From Herbaspirillum sp. ASV7 (lineage in GTDB: Bacteria > Pseudomonadota > Gammaproteobacteria > Burkholderiales > Burkholderiaceae_D), in assembly GCF_016429215.1 (NCBI RefSeq), contig NZ_JAELUH010000010.1, positions 1 to 64,000 on the forward strand: a stretch of 64,000 bases of DNA, written 5' to 3'. Position numbers and translations under genes: made by a program. Below, in pieces: positions 36,382 through 46,393 of this stretch. Under the pieces are notes generated by a model. It had not been told where the DNA came from. It did no database searches and was given only the letters and a program-made list of their open reading frames with translations. Within the stretch, counting starts at the first letter, position 1. The number at the start of each line of letters is the position of its first letter.

Positions 36382-38001
36382 TCACGCCCGGGAAAGCAGG
36401 CTGGAAGCGACTTTCTCGGCAATCATGACAGTCGGCGAATTGGTGTTGCCGGAGGTGATCGAGGGCATCACCGAGGCATCGGCCACCCACAATCCGCCCA
36501 CCCCGCGCACCCGGCATTGGGGGTCCACCACCGCCATCGCGTCATCGCTGCGCCCCATGCGGCAAGTGCCCACGGGATGGAAAATGGTGGTACCCACTTC
36601 ACCGGCGGCACGGTAGAGGTCTTCCTCGCTCTGGTAGCTCGGCCCCGGCTTGAATTCCTCGGGACGGTAGCGTGCCAGGGCGGGGGCGGCTGCGATGCGG
36701 CGGGTCAGGCGCAGGGAGTCGGCGGCGACCTTGCGATCCTCGGCCGTGGCGAGGTAGTTGGTGGTGATCCGGGGGGCCAGGGCGTGATCGACCGAGGCCA
36801 GGCGCACGTGGCCGCGCGAGGTCGGGCGCAGGTTGCATACGCTGGCCGTGAAGGCAGGGAAAGGATGCAGCGGATCGCCGAACTTCTCCAGCGACAGCGG
36901 CTGCACGTGGTACTGCAGGTTGGCGCTGGCCTGGCCCGGATCGGACCTGGCGAAGGCGCCCAGTTGCGAGGGTGCCATGGACATCGGGCCGCTCTGCATG
37001 AGCAGGTATTCCAAGCCGATCTTCATCTTGCCCAACATGGTCGAGGCCATGGCATTGAGCGTCTTGGCCCCTTGCACCTTGAAGGCCATGCGGATCTGCA
37101 GGTGGTCCTGCAGGTTCTCGCCCACGCCCGCCAGCGGCTGCACCACCGGGATCTGGTGCTGCTGCAACAGCTCCGGCGCGGCAATGCCCGACATCTGCAG
37201 GATATGCGGCGAACCGATGGCACCGGCGCAGAGGATGGTCTGGTCCGCCTCGGCGAACCAATCGCTGCCGCCACCGGTGAATTCGACGCCGGTACAGACC
37301 GGCCCGGACGGTCCCTGCGTGAAGCGCAGCTTCCTCACGTGCGAGCCGGTCATGATATCGAGGTTGCCCTGCTTCATGGCAGGCCTCAGGAAGGCCTTGG
37401 AAGCGTTCCAGCGCACGCCGCGCTTCTGGTTGACGTCGAAGTAGCCACAGCCCTCGTTATCGCCCTGGTTGAAGTCGTCGAGCCTGGGAATGCCATTCTC
37501 GGCGGCAGCCTCGCGGAAGGCATCCAGGATGTCCCAGCGCAGGCGTTGCTTCTCCACCCGCCATTCGCCGCCGGCGCCGTGGAACTGGCTGGCGCCGAGA
37601 TGGTAGTCCTCGCTCTTGCGAAACAGCGGCAGCACGTTGTCCCAGCGCCAGCTATCGTCGCCGGTCACCTCGGCCCAGTGATCGTAGTCGCGTGCCTGGC
37701 CGCGCATGTAGATCATGCCGTTGATGGAGGAGCAGCCCCCCAGCACCTTGCCGCGCGGGTAGATCAGGCTGCGTCCGTTCAGGCCCGGATCGGCCTCGGT
37801 ACGGAACATCCAGTCGGTGCGCGGATTGTTGATGCAGTAGAGATAGCCGACCGGGATATGGATCCAGAGGTAATCGTCGCGCGCCCCTGCTTCGATCAGC
37901 AGCACCTTCACGCCGCGCTGCTTGGAAAGACGGTTGGCCATGACGCAGCCGGCAGTGCCGGCGCCGATGATGATGTAGTCGTATTGCCCTGCCGATTGCA
38001 T
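36382..38001 (-). CDS. GMC-family FAD oxidoreductase
   Basis: This is a 539-residue glucose-methanol-choline oxidoreductase. The FAD motif YIIIGAGTAGCVMANRLS opens the protein; PRGKVLGGCSSINGMIYMRG and GAIGSPHILQMSGI are the two family signatures. The C-terminal catalytic region has the active-site His (FHPVGTCRMG) and the Asn/His position in TSGNTNSPTVMIAEK, where Asn occupies the second site. The substrate is probably an alcohol; choline dehydrogenase is only one possibility. GGAG lies 6 bases before the ATG. It lies between mmsA and the liv cluster on the same strand, which suggests a catabolic neighbourhood. Confidence 0.88.
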   Translation of the reverse strand: MQSAGQYDYIIIGAGTAGCVMANRLSKQRGVKVLLIEAGARDDYLWIHIPVGYLYCINNPRTDWMFRTEADPGLNGRSLIYPRGKVLGGCSSINGMIYMRGQARDYDHWAEVTGDDSWRWDNVLPLFRKSEDYHLGASQFHGAGGEWRVEKQRLRWDILDAFREAAAENGIPRLDDFNQGDNEGCGYFDVNQKRGVRWNASKAFLRPAMKQGNLDIMTGSHVRKLRFTQGPSGPVCTGVEFTGGGSDWFAEADQTILCAGAIGSPHILQMSGIAAPELLQQHQIPVVQPLAGVGENLQDHLQIRMAFKVQGAKTLNAMASTMLGKMKIGLEYLLMQSGPMSMAPSQLGAFARSDPGQASANLQYHVQPLSLEKFGDPLHPFPAFTASVCNLRPTSRGHVRLASVDHALAPRITTNYLATAEDRKVAADSLRLTRRIAAAPALARYRPEEFKPGPSYQSEEDLYRAAGEVGTTIFHPVGTCRMGRSDDAMAVVDPQCRVRGVGGLWVADASVMPSITSGNTNSPTVMIAEKVASSLLSRA

Positions 38002-38041
38002 GCTGTCTCCGCTGTGTTCTTGTTCTTTGTATTACCCAGGC

Positions 38042-38134
38042 CCGTTCGGACTGAGTAGCGCCGCAGGCGCGTATCGAAGGCCCACCGACGGCACACCTTC
38101 GATACGTCGCTGCGCGACTACTCAGTCCGAACGG
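38042..38134. repeat. REP-like nested inverted repeat, copy 3
   Basis: CCGTTCGGACTGAGTAG at the left end and CTACTCAGTCCGAACGG at the right are exact complements, and the inner CGTATCGAAGG / CCTTCGATACG arms match the other two copies. The small internal hairpins differ (CGCCGCAGGCG; TCGCTGCGCGA). It lies between the GMC gene and mmsA. Confidence 0.85.
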
Positions 38135-38160
38135 TAGTTCATCAAACCACCCTTCCTTGC

Positions 38161-39672
<1,512 letters not shown>

Positions 39673-39803
39673 AAGGTTTCCTTTGGTGTTGTCGATGGCA
39701 GCGGGGTGATCCGTCTCACGATCCCCCTGAATCCTGGCCCCCCTCGAACGGGCGGCAGTGAAGAGCAAGAATAGCCCTCCCCGACGACCGCATCCAATGA
39801 GGA

Positions 39804-39836
39804 ATTATCAAGAGCAATATAAAAACTGCTTATAAT
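39804..39836. promoter_or_regulatory. A+T-rich operator/promoter candidate between mmsA and LysR
   Basis: Imperfect inverted arms ATTATCAAGAGC and GCTTATAAT enclose an A-rich spacer, suitable for a LysR-type T-N11-A site. The perfect -10 hexamer TATAAT is at 39831-39836 in the direction of the LysR gene, but its -35 is poor. A DnaA box (TTATCCACA, 39903-39911) lies further toward the LysR start. Confidence 0.4.
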
Positions 39837-39953
39837 CCTTTTTTCTTGCCCACACGCTACCCACAAGAAAATCACAGGCTTTCCACCGGGATATCCACGG
39901 GCTTATCCACACCTTGGATATGGGATTTGAAAGATGGATCGCGGAAGATATCA

Positions 39954-40838
39954 ATGGATCTGACCCAGTTACGCGCATTTATCTCGGTTGCCCATGAAGG
40001 CAACCTGACCCGTGCCGCTGAAAAACTGCATCTGACCCAACCCGCGGTCAGTCTGCAAATCAAGGCCCTGCAAGAGAGTCTGGGTCTGCCATTGTTCAAT
40101 CGCAGTGCAGCCGGCATGGTGCTCACGGTCGAAGGCAACAAGCTGCTGCCCCTGGCCGAGCGTGTCCTGGCTGATGTGCAGGAGCTGCGCCGCCACGCCA
40201 ACGAATTCCGATCCAGTACCGGGGCGCTGTCCGGGTCCTTGGCCATCGGCACCATCCTTGATCCCGAATTCATCCGGCTGGGGGTATTCCTGAAGTTGCT
40301 GGTCGAACGTCATCCGCAGCTGTCGACCCAGCTTTCTCACCACATGTCGGGGTCCGTCCTCAATGAAGTTCGCGCCGGCAAACTCGACGTGGGATTTTTC
40401 CTCGGCGACCCCGGCAAGGGCTTCCACGCCATGACGTTGACCTCCTTCACCTACAAGGTCATCGCCCCGGCCGGCTGGAAAAACCGTGTCAGCGGCAAAG
40501 GCTGGAAGGAGTTGTCACGCCTGCCCTGGATCTGGACACCTCCCGAATCGGCGCATCATCGTTTATTAAGCAAGATCTTCGCGCAACATCACGTAAAACC
40601 ACATACTGTGGCCCTAGTTGACCAGGAATCCTCGATGCTCGACCTGGTCAAGTCCGGCGTGGGACTGTCGCTGGCGCGGGCATCGATTGCCTTGAGCCAG
40701 GCCCATGCCCATGGTCTGGTGATTGCCGATGCGGTCGAACTATCGACCGAACTGAGCTTTATTTCCCTAGAGAAACGACAAAATGACGATGCCATCCAAG
40801 CCGTTTTCCAGTTATTGCAGGAAATATGGCAATCCTGA
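39954..40838 (+). CDS. LysR-family regulator
   Basis: This is a 294-residue LysR regulator. The winged helix (MDLTQLRAFISVAHEGNLTR; LTQPAVSLQIKALQESLG) covers residues 1-62, and the effector domain about 88-290. ATG 39954 has GGAAG upstream at about 9 bases and is where the family begins; an in-frame start at 39846 would add 36 unlikely residues. It is divergent from mmsA, the probable target. The 3' neighbour is the DnaA-box-rich region. Confidence 0.85.
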   Translation: MDLTQLRAFISVAHEGNLTRAAEKLHLTQPAVSLQIKALQESLGLPLFNRSAAGMVLTVEGNKLLPLAERVLADVQELRRHANEFRSSTGALSGSLAIGTILDPEFIRLGVFLKLLVERHPQLSTQLSHHMSGSVLNEVRAGKLDVGFFLGDPGKGFHAMTLTSFTYKVIAPAGWKNRVSGKGWKELSRLPWIWTPPESAHHRLLSKIFAQHHVKPHTVALVDQESSMLDLVKSGVGLSLARASIALSQAHAHGLVIADAVELSTELSFISLEKRQNDDAIQAVFQLLQEIWQS

Positions 40839-41271
40839 CATTACTTGCTGGTAACACGGTGTTCCTGGTTATCGGATGAATTGACCAATATCTCCGTCTT
40901 CCTGCCGAACCCAAAGGGCCGTTGAGCGGGTTCTTGCCTTTGCCAAGGGCTTTTTGACGGGTTTTGGTGTTTGAAAAGCAATTTTTTGGAAAGATGTCCA
41001 CCGCGAACCCTCTTTCGGTTCTTTAATTTAGATGTGGATATATATAAATAGTAGTGATTGTTAACGTCGCCAAAAACTGTGGATAACTTGGTTTACCTGA
41101 AAAAAAACAATCCTTTAGCTCTTTGATAAACGCTTGGTAAGCTTCTGCATTGCCGACGTACAGATTCTGGACAATTTTTCGTCGGTGGATAAAACGGCGA
41201 GATATACCCAAACCGCCCAGCAGATATGCAAAGAGTTATCCACAGCCGGCTTCAAACCCAGGGAAAAAGCC
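40839..41271. other. oriC: Candidate oriC, left half: A+T-rich DNA with DnaA boxes
   Basis: There is no gene here. DnaA-box sequences are TGTGGATAT (41033-41041, one mismatch), TGTGGATAA (41078-41086, perfect), GGTGGATAA (41184-41192, one mismatch) and TTATCCACA (41236-41244, perfect). A stretch around 41021-41060 is almost pure A+T, suitable for strand opening. The gene-strand switch fits an origin here. Experimental support is absent, so this is a prediction. Confidence 0.55.
41049..41097 (+). repeat. Duplicated DnaA-box module, copy 1
   Basis: TAGTAGTGATTGTTAACGTC, a variable spacer, then CTGTGGATAACTTGG and TTTACC. Copy 2 lies 800 bases downstream on the other side of the ferredoxin gene. 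Confidence 0.75.
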
Positions 41272-41574
41272 ATGCCACTGCCCGCCAAGCCTCGTATCGA
41301 GCTCCTGCCATCGGGTTTGCAATTTGAACAAGCGCCGGGTTTGTCCATCCTGCAATCCGGCCTGGCCAAGTCCATTCGCCTGCCCAATTCCTGCCGCAAT
41401 GGCACGTGCCGGACTTGCATGTGCAAATTGTTCACAGGGGAAATTCATTACCAGATCGAATGGCCAGGCTTGACCCGCGAAGAAAAGGCCGAGGGCTGGA
41501 TCCTGCCTTGCGTCGCAGAGGCCCGCACGGATCTGGTGCTTGAGGTTCCGGACGCCGTCGATCTCAAGACCTGA
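41272..41574 (+). CDS. Small 2Fe-2S ferredoxin
   Basis: This is a 100-residue plant-type ferredoxin. The cluster ligands lie in SCRNGTCRTCMCKL (CX4CX2C spacing) and the fourth Cys in ILPCVAEA. It is an electron carrier with no recognisable redox partner nearby. GGGAAAAA lies just upstream of ATG 41272, and longer in-frame starts (41134) would read through the DnaA-box region, so the short form is chosen. It sits alone between two A+T-rich DnaA-box clusters and has its own terminator. Confidence 0.85.
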   Translation: MPLPAKPRIELLPSGLQFEQAPGLSILQSGLAKSIRLPNSCRNGTCRTCMCKLFTGEIHYQIEWPGLTREEKAEGWILPCVAEARTDLVLEVPDAVDLKT

Positions 41575-41636
41575 TGTCTTGTCCACCGCCGCTGCCGCAG
41601 GTCAGCAGATCTCCGGCGCCTTGTGGATAAAAAATC

Positions 41637-41676
41637 GCGCTGGCGGGCTCAGGAGCCCTGCCAGCGCTTTTCTTTT
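41637..41676 (+). terminator. Rho-independent terminator of the ferredoxin gene
   Basis: GCGCTGGCGGGCTC (41637-41650) pairs, with one bulge, with GAGCCCTGCCAGCGC (41653-41667), followed by TTTTCTTTT. Confidence 0.85.
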
Positions 41677-41848
41677 CCACAGTCGCTCTCGGTGCTCCAG
41701 GAAGAATGATGGTGCTTCCTGGCGGTTTCCTACCCGCTTCAGCTTGAAACACCTATGCGGGCAGGCAAGTCCTGCCCTTTGTCGACGCTGTGAGGACGCG
41801 CCGCAAAGCGCGCGTTCTTCAGCTTTATATCTAAGCTGTTTATAAAAT

Positions 41849-41898
41849 TAGTAGTGATGGTTAACGTCACCCCACTTCTGTGGATAACTTGGTTAACC
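41849..41898 (+). repeat. Duplicated DnaA-box module, copy 2
   Basis: TAGTAGTGATGGTTAACGTC, a variable spacer, then CTGTGGATAACTTGG and TTAACC; it aligns with 41049-41097 with few substitutions and one extra base. Confidence 0.75.
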
Positions 41899-42239
41899 CG
41901 AAGTAAATCAGTGCTTTGCCTAAAGCATAAGCACTTGGGCAAGCCCTGTATGAAGTCATAACAGAACTTGGATAAAAAACGGCCTTTGGATAACTTTTCG
42001 AGTTTTCCCCAATCGATAAAAAAGTTATTCAGAACTTTATCCACAGGCATCGACAAAATTGGAAAATTAGGGTCACTGAGAGCGGTTTTCGGCAAACATG
42101 CCGATTTCGGGAGATTTCCCCCCTGATTCCCCGTATTTCACCGTCCTGGATGCACCATTCACAGGCATTTTTGCTGCGCTTCTCCACCAGCGGGAAATCT
42201 TGTCCACCGCGCTGCGCGAAAAAACGGATCAAAAATGCG

Positions 42240-42269
42240 CTGGGGCAGGAGAGTTATCCCCTGCCCCAG
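42240..42269 (-). terminator. Terminator hairpin downstream of the AsmA gene
   Basis: CTGGGGCAGG (42240-42249) and CCTGCCCCAG (42260-42269) are perfect 10-base arms. On the minus strand a T-rich run follows after a few bases. A second, weaker stem overlaps the AsmA stop (about 42279-42301). Confidence 0.7.
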
Positions 42270-42298
42270 GATGAGGAAAGCGCCCCGTTTTGGGGTGC

Positions 42299-44341
42299 TT
42301 ATTTTTTAGGCGTTAGGTGACGGGGAGTGGTTTTTCCGGGCGCCGGGGCTTGCGGTGGCTTCTTTACTTCGTCGAGCAGATGGGCGCAGTCGGCTTGCTG
42401 GTCGCCATCGATGTTGATCAGCGGGAGGATCGCCGTCACCGGCGCCAGCAGGCCCAGCGCAACTGCGCCGCCGGCGCGCAGGGCCAATACCCCCTTGTTC
42501 ACGCCGACGTCGGGATTCTTGAAGCTGCCGCTGACATACAGCGGCGAGCGCAGGGAGATGATGCGCAATCCTTTGCTCTTGGGGTGAATGTTCAGATCCA
42601 GTTTTTCCTGCTTCATGTCGATGCTGCCGTCGACCACGATGAGCGCATCCTCGGTGTCGAGCAGCAGCGTCTTCACGTCCATGACGCCATTGTGCACAGG
42701 CAGGTCGCCGGCCAGGCAATTGAGCCGGACCTCCTTGTCGCCGAACAGCTTGCTGATGACCACGTTGCCCACGTTGAGTCCGGCCGCTTCCAGCAGGAAT
42801 TTGCTGATCGCGCCCTGGTTGACCAGGGTCTTCACCTCGCCATTGGCCGAACCCAACATGGCCGCCACCGAATTGCCGGTGGACGACAGCCGGGCATCGC
42901 CATTGATCTCGCCGAAGCTGGTGTGCGATGCATCCAGTTGTGGATAAAGTTTCTGGATCTTCAGCTTGCGTGCCGACAGGCTCATCTCGGACTTCATCTG
43001 CGCCGCCTGGCCATCGAGCCGGATGGTCGAACTGAGCGTGCCACCGGCTACGCCAAAGTCCAGTGGTGCCAGGGTCAGCACCTTGTCCTTGAGGATCAGG
43101 TGGGCCTGCAGGTCGCTGATGGGCAGGTCCTTCTGCTTGACGATGCGCTTGCCGGTCAGGCGCACGTCGGCGTCCAGCGCACCCCAGGCGTCGGTACTGA
43201 AGGTCTTCACCGGCAGTATCTTGTCCACAGGCTGACGCTCTTGCGCACCGCGTTCGGCCTTCTGGGCATTGGAATCGGCACCGATCAGCGGCGCCAGGTC
43301 GTCGAAGCGCAGTTCATTGGAGGTCAGCGTCCCGGAAAGGCTGGGCCGCGCGCTGCCAGCGCCGGTGGCGTAGTGCAGATCGCCGTGGATATCGCTCTGG
43401 CCGACCTTGCCACTGAATTGCTCGTAGCTCCATTCACTGTGCCCGGCATCGATCTTGCCGATGAGCCGGCCCTCGGTGGCAAAGGGCGGCGTCTCCGGCA
43501 GCAGCACGCCGGTCAGCGGATAGAGATTGCCCATGCTGGCGCCCGAGACCGACAGCCGCAGGTCCAGTGCCGCCAGCTCGGCCGGCTTGGTCAGCGTGCC
43601 GCGCACGCCGATGGCGGTCTTGCCGACCTTGACCTCGGCCTGCAGCGGATAGGGTTGTTGCGGGTCCTGCAGCGACAGCACGCCGCCGGCCTTGCCCTGG
43701 CCCGATACAGGCGCGCCATTGAAGCTGCCGGCCAGCTTCCAGCCCAGTCCATAGAGCCGCTCCCTGTCGGGATCAAGGGTGTCGATGTCGGCCTTGATAT
43801 TGATCTTGTCCACAGCGTCATCCAGGGCCAGCTTGCCCTGGCGCAGCGCAATGCGGCCCAGCTGCAGTTGCCAGGCCGAGGGGCCATCGCTGCTGCTCTT
43901 GAAGGTCCAGTTGTTCACAGCCTCGCGGTTGCGCAGCAGCGACACCGCCGGATCCTGCACCTCCAGCGAGGGCAGGGAAATCTTGTGCACAAGCAAAGGC
44001 AGCGGGTTCAGCGTGAATGTCACCCGGCGTACCGTCGCCATCGGGCCAGACGGGGCGAAGGCGGGCGGATTGCCCAGGCGCAGATCCTCGGCCTGCAAAC
44101 GTGGCCAGGGCAGCCAGCGAGCCCAGAACCCGGCCGGCGGCACCGTGGCTTCGGGGCGTTGCCAGTGCAGCGACAGGTCGCCCTGGATGACGAACTCGCG
44201 CCCGATCGCGGCCGATACGCGGTCGTTGATCCAGGGTTTGGCCCGGTTCCAGTCGAAGATGAGGATGAAGATGATGGTTGCGGTGATCACCGCGATCAGG
44301 CTGGCGAGCAGCCAGAGGATGGTTCTTGTCAGGCGCGACAT
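42299..44341 (-). CDS. AsmA-family inner-membrane-anchored protein
   Basis: This is a 680-residue protein with one N-terminal transmembrane helix (about 8-30, LWLLASLIAVITATIIFILI) and a long periplasmic AsmA body; the N-terminal AsmA domain (WNRAKPWINDRVSAAIGREF) and the C-terminal AsmA_2-type region (near TSFGEINGDARLSSTGNSVA) are recognisable. AsmA-like proteins (AsmA, YhdP, TamB relatives) are long beta-groove bridges that move phospholipids between inner and outer membranes. Which paralogue this is cannot be told. A low-complexity Pro/Lys tail ends it. It is a single gene next to the candidate origin. Confidence 0.85.
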   Translation of the reverse strand: MSRLTRTILWLLASLIAVITATIIFILIFDWNRAKPWINDRVSAAIGREFVIQGDLSLHWQRPEATVPPAGFWARWLPWPRLQAEDLRLGNPPAFAPSGPMATVRRVTFTLNPLPLLVHKISLPSLEVQDPAVSLLRNREAVNNWTFKSSSDGPSAWQLQLGRIALRQGKLALDDAVDKINIKADIDTLDPDRERLYGLGWKLAGSFNGAPVSGQGKAGGVLSLQDPQQPYPLQAEVKVGKTAIGVRGTLTKPAELAALDLRLSVSGASMGNLYPLTGVLLPETPPFATEGRLIGKIDAGHSEWSYEQFSGKVGQSDIHGDLHYATGAGSARPSLSGTLTSNELRFDDLAPLIGADSNAQKAERGAQERQPVDKILPVKTFSTDAWGALDADVRLTGKRIVKQKDLPISDLQAHLILKDKVLTLAPLDFGVAGGTLSSTIRLDGQAAQMKSEMSLSARKLKIQKLYPQLDASHTSFGEINGDARLSSTGNSVAAMLGSANGEVKTLVNQGAISKFLLEAAGLNVGNVVISKLFGDKEVRLNCLAGDLPVHNGVMDVKTLLLDTEDALIVVDGSIDMKQEKLDLNIHPKSKGLRIISLRSPLYVSGSFKNPDVGVNKGVLALRAGGAVALGLLAPVTAILPLINIDGDQQADCAHLLDEVKKPPQAPAPGKTTPRHLTPKK

Positions 44342-44419
44342 CGGCAGGTCTTCCTGTGGAGGATTGTCAACATGCGCCGATGCCCCGCCGGCATCCCACA
44401 GCCGGCTACCGCGACTGCA

Positions 44420-45379
44420 TCAGCGCTTCATGTTGATACGACCGAATTCGTCATGCGTTGTTGCAGACAAGTGCGCGCGCAACCACTTGTGGGCCGGATT
44501 GCGGGCGTCGCGCTCGTGCCACAACATGTCCACATGCTCTTCCGGCGTCTGGAAGGGCAGCTCCTTGACCACCAGTACCTCGGCCATGCCGGTGGCCGCC
44601 ACCAGGTGGCGCGGCAAGACTGTCAGCAACTCCGAGCTGGCCACGATGCGCCCGGCCGTGAAGAACTGGTTCACCGTCAGCAGGATCTTGCGCTCGCGGT
44701 TCATGCCCGCCAGCACGTCATCGATGACGGCATGGGGTTTGCCCGACAGGCTCACCAGCAGGTGGTCGGCGCCGCAATAGCTGTCCAGCGTCAGGGGCTG
44801 GCCGGCCAGCGGATGGTTCTTGTGCATCACGCACACGTATTGCCCGGTGTAGAGCCGGGCGTGGCTGATCTGGGTCTTGGCCATGCCCTGGCCATCGGCC
44901 AGCTGCGCGGTCACGCCGGGGAAGAAGCCGACCGCCAGGTCGATGTCGCCGCGCAGCAGCATGGCGCGCGGGTCGCGGGTGGTCAGCGGCATCATGCGGA
45001 TCTTGATGCGCGGGGCGTCGCGCATGATGGTGCGCACCAGCGACGGCAGCCACAGCGCGGCCGTGGCATCGACCATGGCCATGCGGAAGGTGTTCTGGGC
45101 GCGCGAGATGTCGAAGCTTTCCGGCGCGATCACCGCTTCCAGCTCCGAGAGTGCGCGGCGCACCGTGGGCCACAGCTCCTCGGCGCGTGGCGTGGGCTTG
45201 ACGCCATGGGCGGTGCGGATCACCAGGTCATCGTTCAGGGTATCGCGCAGGCGGCGTAGCGCATTGGAGACAGCCGGCTGGGTCATGGCCAGCAGGTTGG
45301 CCGCACGCGTCAGGTTCTGCTCGGTCATGACGGCGTCGAATACGCGCAACAGGTTCAGGTCCAGGGTGAGAAAGCTCAT
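44420..45379 (-). CDS. LysR-family regulator beside the twin small-ORF locus
   Basis: This is a 319-residue LysR regulator with an N-terminal winged helix (LDLNLLRVFDAVMTEQNLTR; MTQPAVSNALRRLRDTLN) and an effector domain of the NodD/aromatics type (about 95-305). ATG 45379 is preferred; an in-frame start at 45430 would add 17 residues. It is divergent from the first small-protein gene over 168 bases, and that gap contains a 48-base block repeated before the second small-protein gene. It is therefore the best candidate regulator of both units. The effector is unknown. Confidence 0.85.
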   Translation of the reverse strand: MSFLTLDLNLLRVFDAVMTEQNLTRAANLLAMTQPAVSNALRRLRDTLNDDLVIRTAHGVKPTPRAEELWPTVRRALSELEAVIAPESFDISRAQNTFRMAMVDATAALWLPSLVRTIMRDAPRIKIRMMPLTTRDPRAMLLRGDIDLAVGFFPGVTAQLADGQGMAKTQISHARLYTGQYVCVMHKNHPLAGQPLTLDSYCGADHLLVSLSGKPHAVIDDVLAGMNRERKILLTVNQFFTAGRIVASSELLTVLPRHLVAATGMAEVLVVKELPFQTPEEHVDMLWHERDARNPAHKWLRAHLSATTHDEFGRINMKR

Positions 45380-45444
45380 AGGGCGGGCCTTTGCGGCAGT
45401 AAGGGAGTCGCGAATGAACGCCGGTCGCATCCGGCAGAAATATT

Positions 45445-45492
45445 ATTCACAGATTATATAACTGATATCCGAAACGGAAAGTGGTCAAACAA
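45445..45492 (+). promoter_or_regulatory. Conserved upstream block of small-protein unit 1
   Basis: 48 bases align without gaps to 46257-46304 with 35 identical positions. Shared parts include ATTCAC, CTGATAT, AAAGT and the end GTCA-ACAA. It lies in the LysR divergent region, 55 bases before the ATG of unit 1. It contains an A+T-rich partial dyad (TATAACTGATAT) that would suit a LysR site. No good -35 element is visible, consistent with an activated promoter. Confidence 0.65.
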
Positions 45493-45547
45493 ATGTGAGT
45501 TCACTACACTGCAATGCAACATAACACAACCCGTCAAGGATCGAATC

Positions 45548-45781
45548 ATGGCAACCATCGCACAAAGCACCAACAGCACCTTCAAGAGCAAGTTCGCTGC
45601 CGTCATGCGCAACATCTTCATTCACTTCGTCAAGGCCCACGAGCTGCAAGCCGTCGCCCTGGTCGCTGCTGAACAAGACCGCGTGAACGGTTCGCGCCAA
45701 CTGAACCGCATGGCCGACAAGTTCGAAGCCACCCAGCCCAACCTGGCTGCTGAGCTGCGCTTCATCGCCTCGCGCGGCTGA
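45548..45781 (+). CDS. Small conserved-type hypothetical protein, unit 1
   Basis: This is a 77-residue protein with no signal peptide. The N-terminal half (residues 1-48) is mixed; the C-terminal half (RQLNRMADKFEATQPNLAAE...) is clearly paralogous to the end of the protein at 46394: both share LNRMA, TQPN, AAELR and a final A-R. I recognise no Pfam family; the length and a basic helical C-terminus recall DUF1127-type small proteins, but the sequence does not match that motif. AAGGA lies near 45536. It is followed by a long 3' UTR ending in the CCTCCTCC element and a terminator. Confidence 0.75.
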   Translation: MATIAQSTNSTFKSKFAAVMRNIFIHFVKAHELQAVALVAAEQDRVNGSRQLNRMADKFEATQPNLAAELRFIASRG

Positions 45782-45960
45782 TCGCCGGAAGGTTTCCGTA
45801 GCACCCGTTTCAAGTTTTTACCCGTTGCGCACCATCGCTGCGCGACGTTGGCGACAGGCCCAGCAGGCCATCGCCTGGTAGTCCAGGATTTCGGTAGTTC
45901 CGGCGCGTACGGCGCTTGTGTTGACGCTGATTCGATCAACGCGTCAGGACACCGATCCGT

Positions 45961-46024
45961 TGTCTCCTCCTCCCTCTTTAGGAAGGATTAACCCCGCAGG
46001 CCTGGCCTGTGGGGTTTTTTTTTT
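45961..46024 (+). ncRNA. Candidate anti-SD small RNA/3' UTR element, unit 1, with terminator
   Basis: The first 30 bases (45961-45990; begins TGTCTCCTCCTCCCTCTTTA) are identical to 46789-46818. A terminator follows at once: CCCCGCAGGCC pairs with GGCCTGTGGGG (45992-46014), then ten T. CUCCUCCUCCC is complementary to ribosome-binding sites, and GGAAGGA could fold back on part of it leaving CCUCC in a loop. This resembles alphaproteobacterial CcsR/cuckoo RNAs released from 3' UTRs. RNA production is inferred. Confidence 0.6.
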
Positions 46025-46256
46025 GTACGGCCGGTTTGCCGCCGCCGGCCACCACAGGGCGGATTGCGAAGTCGCACCGGCCCACGATATTCACCGGACA
46101 GAAGCATGGCGTCAAATGACGTTGTATTTTTGTTGAAGCCCGCCGCCATCGAAGGCCTCATTGTCCCCATGGCAACTCCCGGGAAAGCGGCCGGCGTCAG
46201 CGTGCAAGCGGGTTTGCGACCGATACCCCGGCACCGGCCAGCAAGCGTCGAGCTAC

Positions 46257-46304
46257 ATTCACGAATCGTATATCTGATATGAGAACTCTAAAGTAGTCAT
46301 ACAA
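46257..46304 (+). promoter_or_regulatory. Conserved upstream block of small-protein unit 2
   Basis: This is the second copy of the 48-base block at 45445-45492 (35 of 48 positions identical, no gaps). It ends 89 bases before the ATG of unit 2. Confidence 0.65.
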
Positions 46305-46393
46305 GGCCCGGCACATCATACTGCGACGCAACAACAGTGAGATTGAACGCCGCGCAGTCGTGTCGCGGCATGATTATCAGAGGTAGAAATATC

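Larger units (their letters stand above)
41575..42298. other. oriC: Candidate oriC, right half: DnaA-box cluster
   Basis: There is no gene in these 724 bases. Perfect DnaA boxes are at 41622-41630, 41879-41887 and 42037-42045; near matches are at 41967-41975 and 41985-41993. A+T-rich stretches lie at about 41821-41850 and 41941-42060. Two terminators are included: the ferredoxin's (41637-41676) and one facing AsmA (42240-42269). Confidence 0.55.
45782..46393. other. Region between small-protein units 1 and 2
   Basis: No credible gene is seen in these 612 bases. It holds the 3' UTR of unit 1 with several short dyads (for example TTGATCGAATCAA-type pairing near 45930), the CCTCCTCC element and terminator (45961-46024), a GC-rich stretch at 46028-46050, and the conserved upstream block of unit 2 (46257-46304). 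Confidence 0.6.

Noticed and set aside
42317-45259. 980-codon plus-strand open frame
   Set aside because: It runs antisense across both the AsmA and LysR genes; GC-rich codon bias leaves the opposite frame open.
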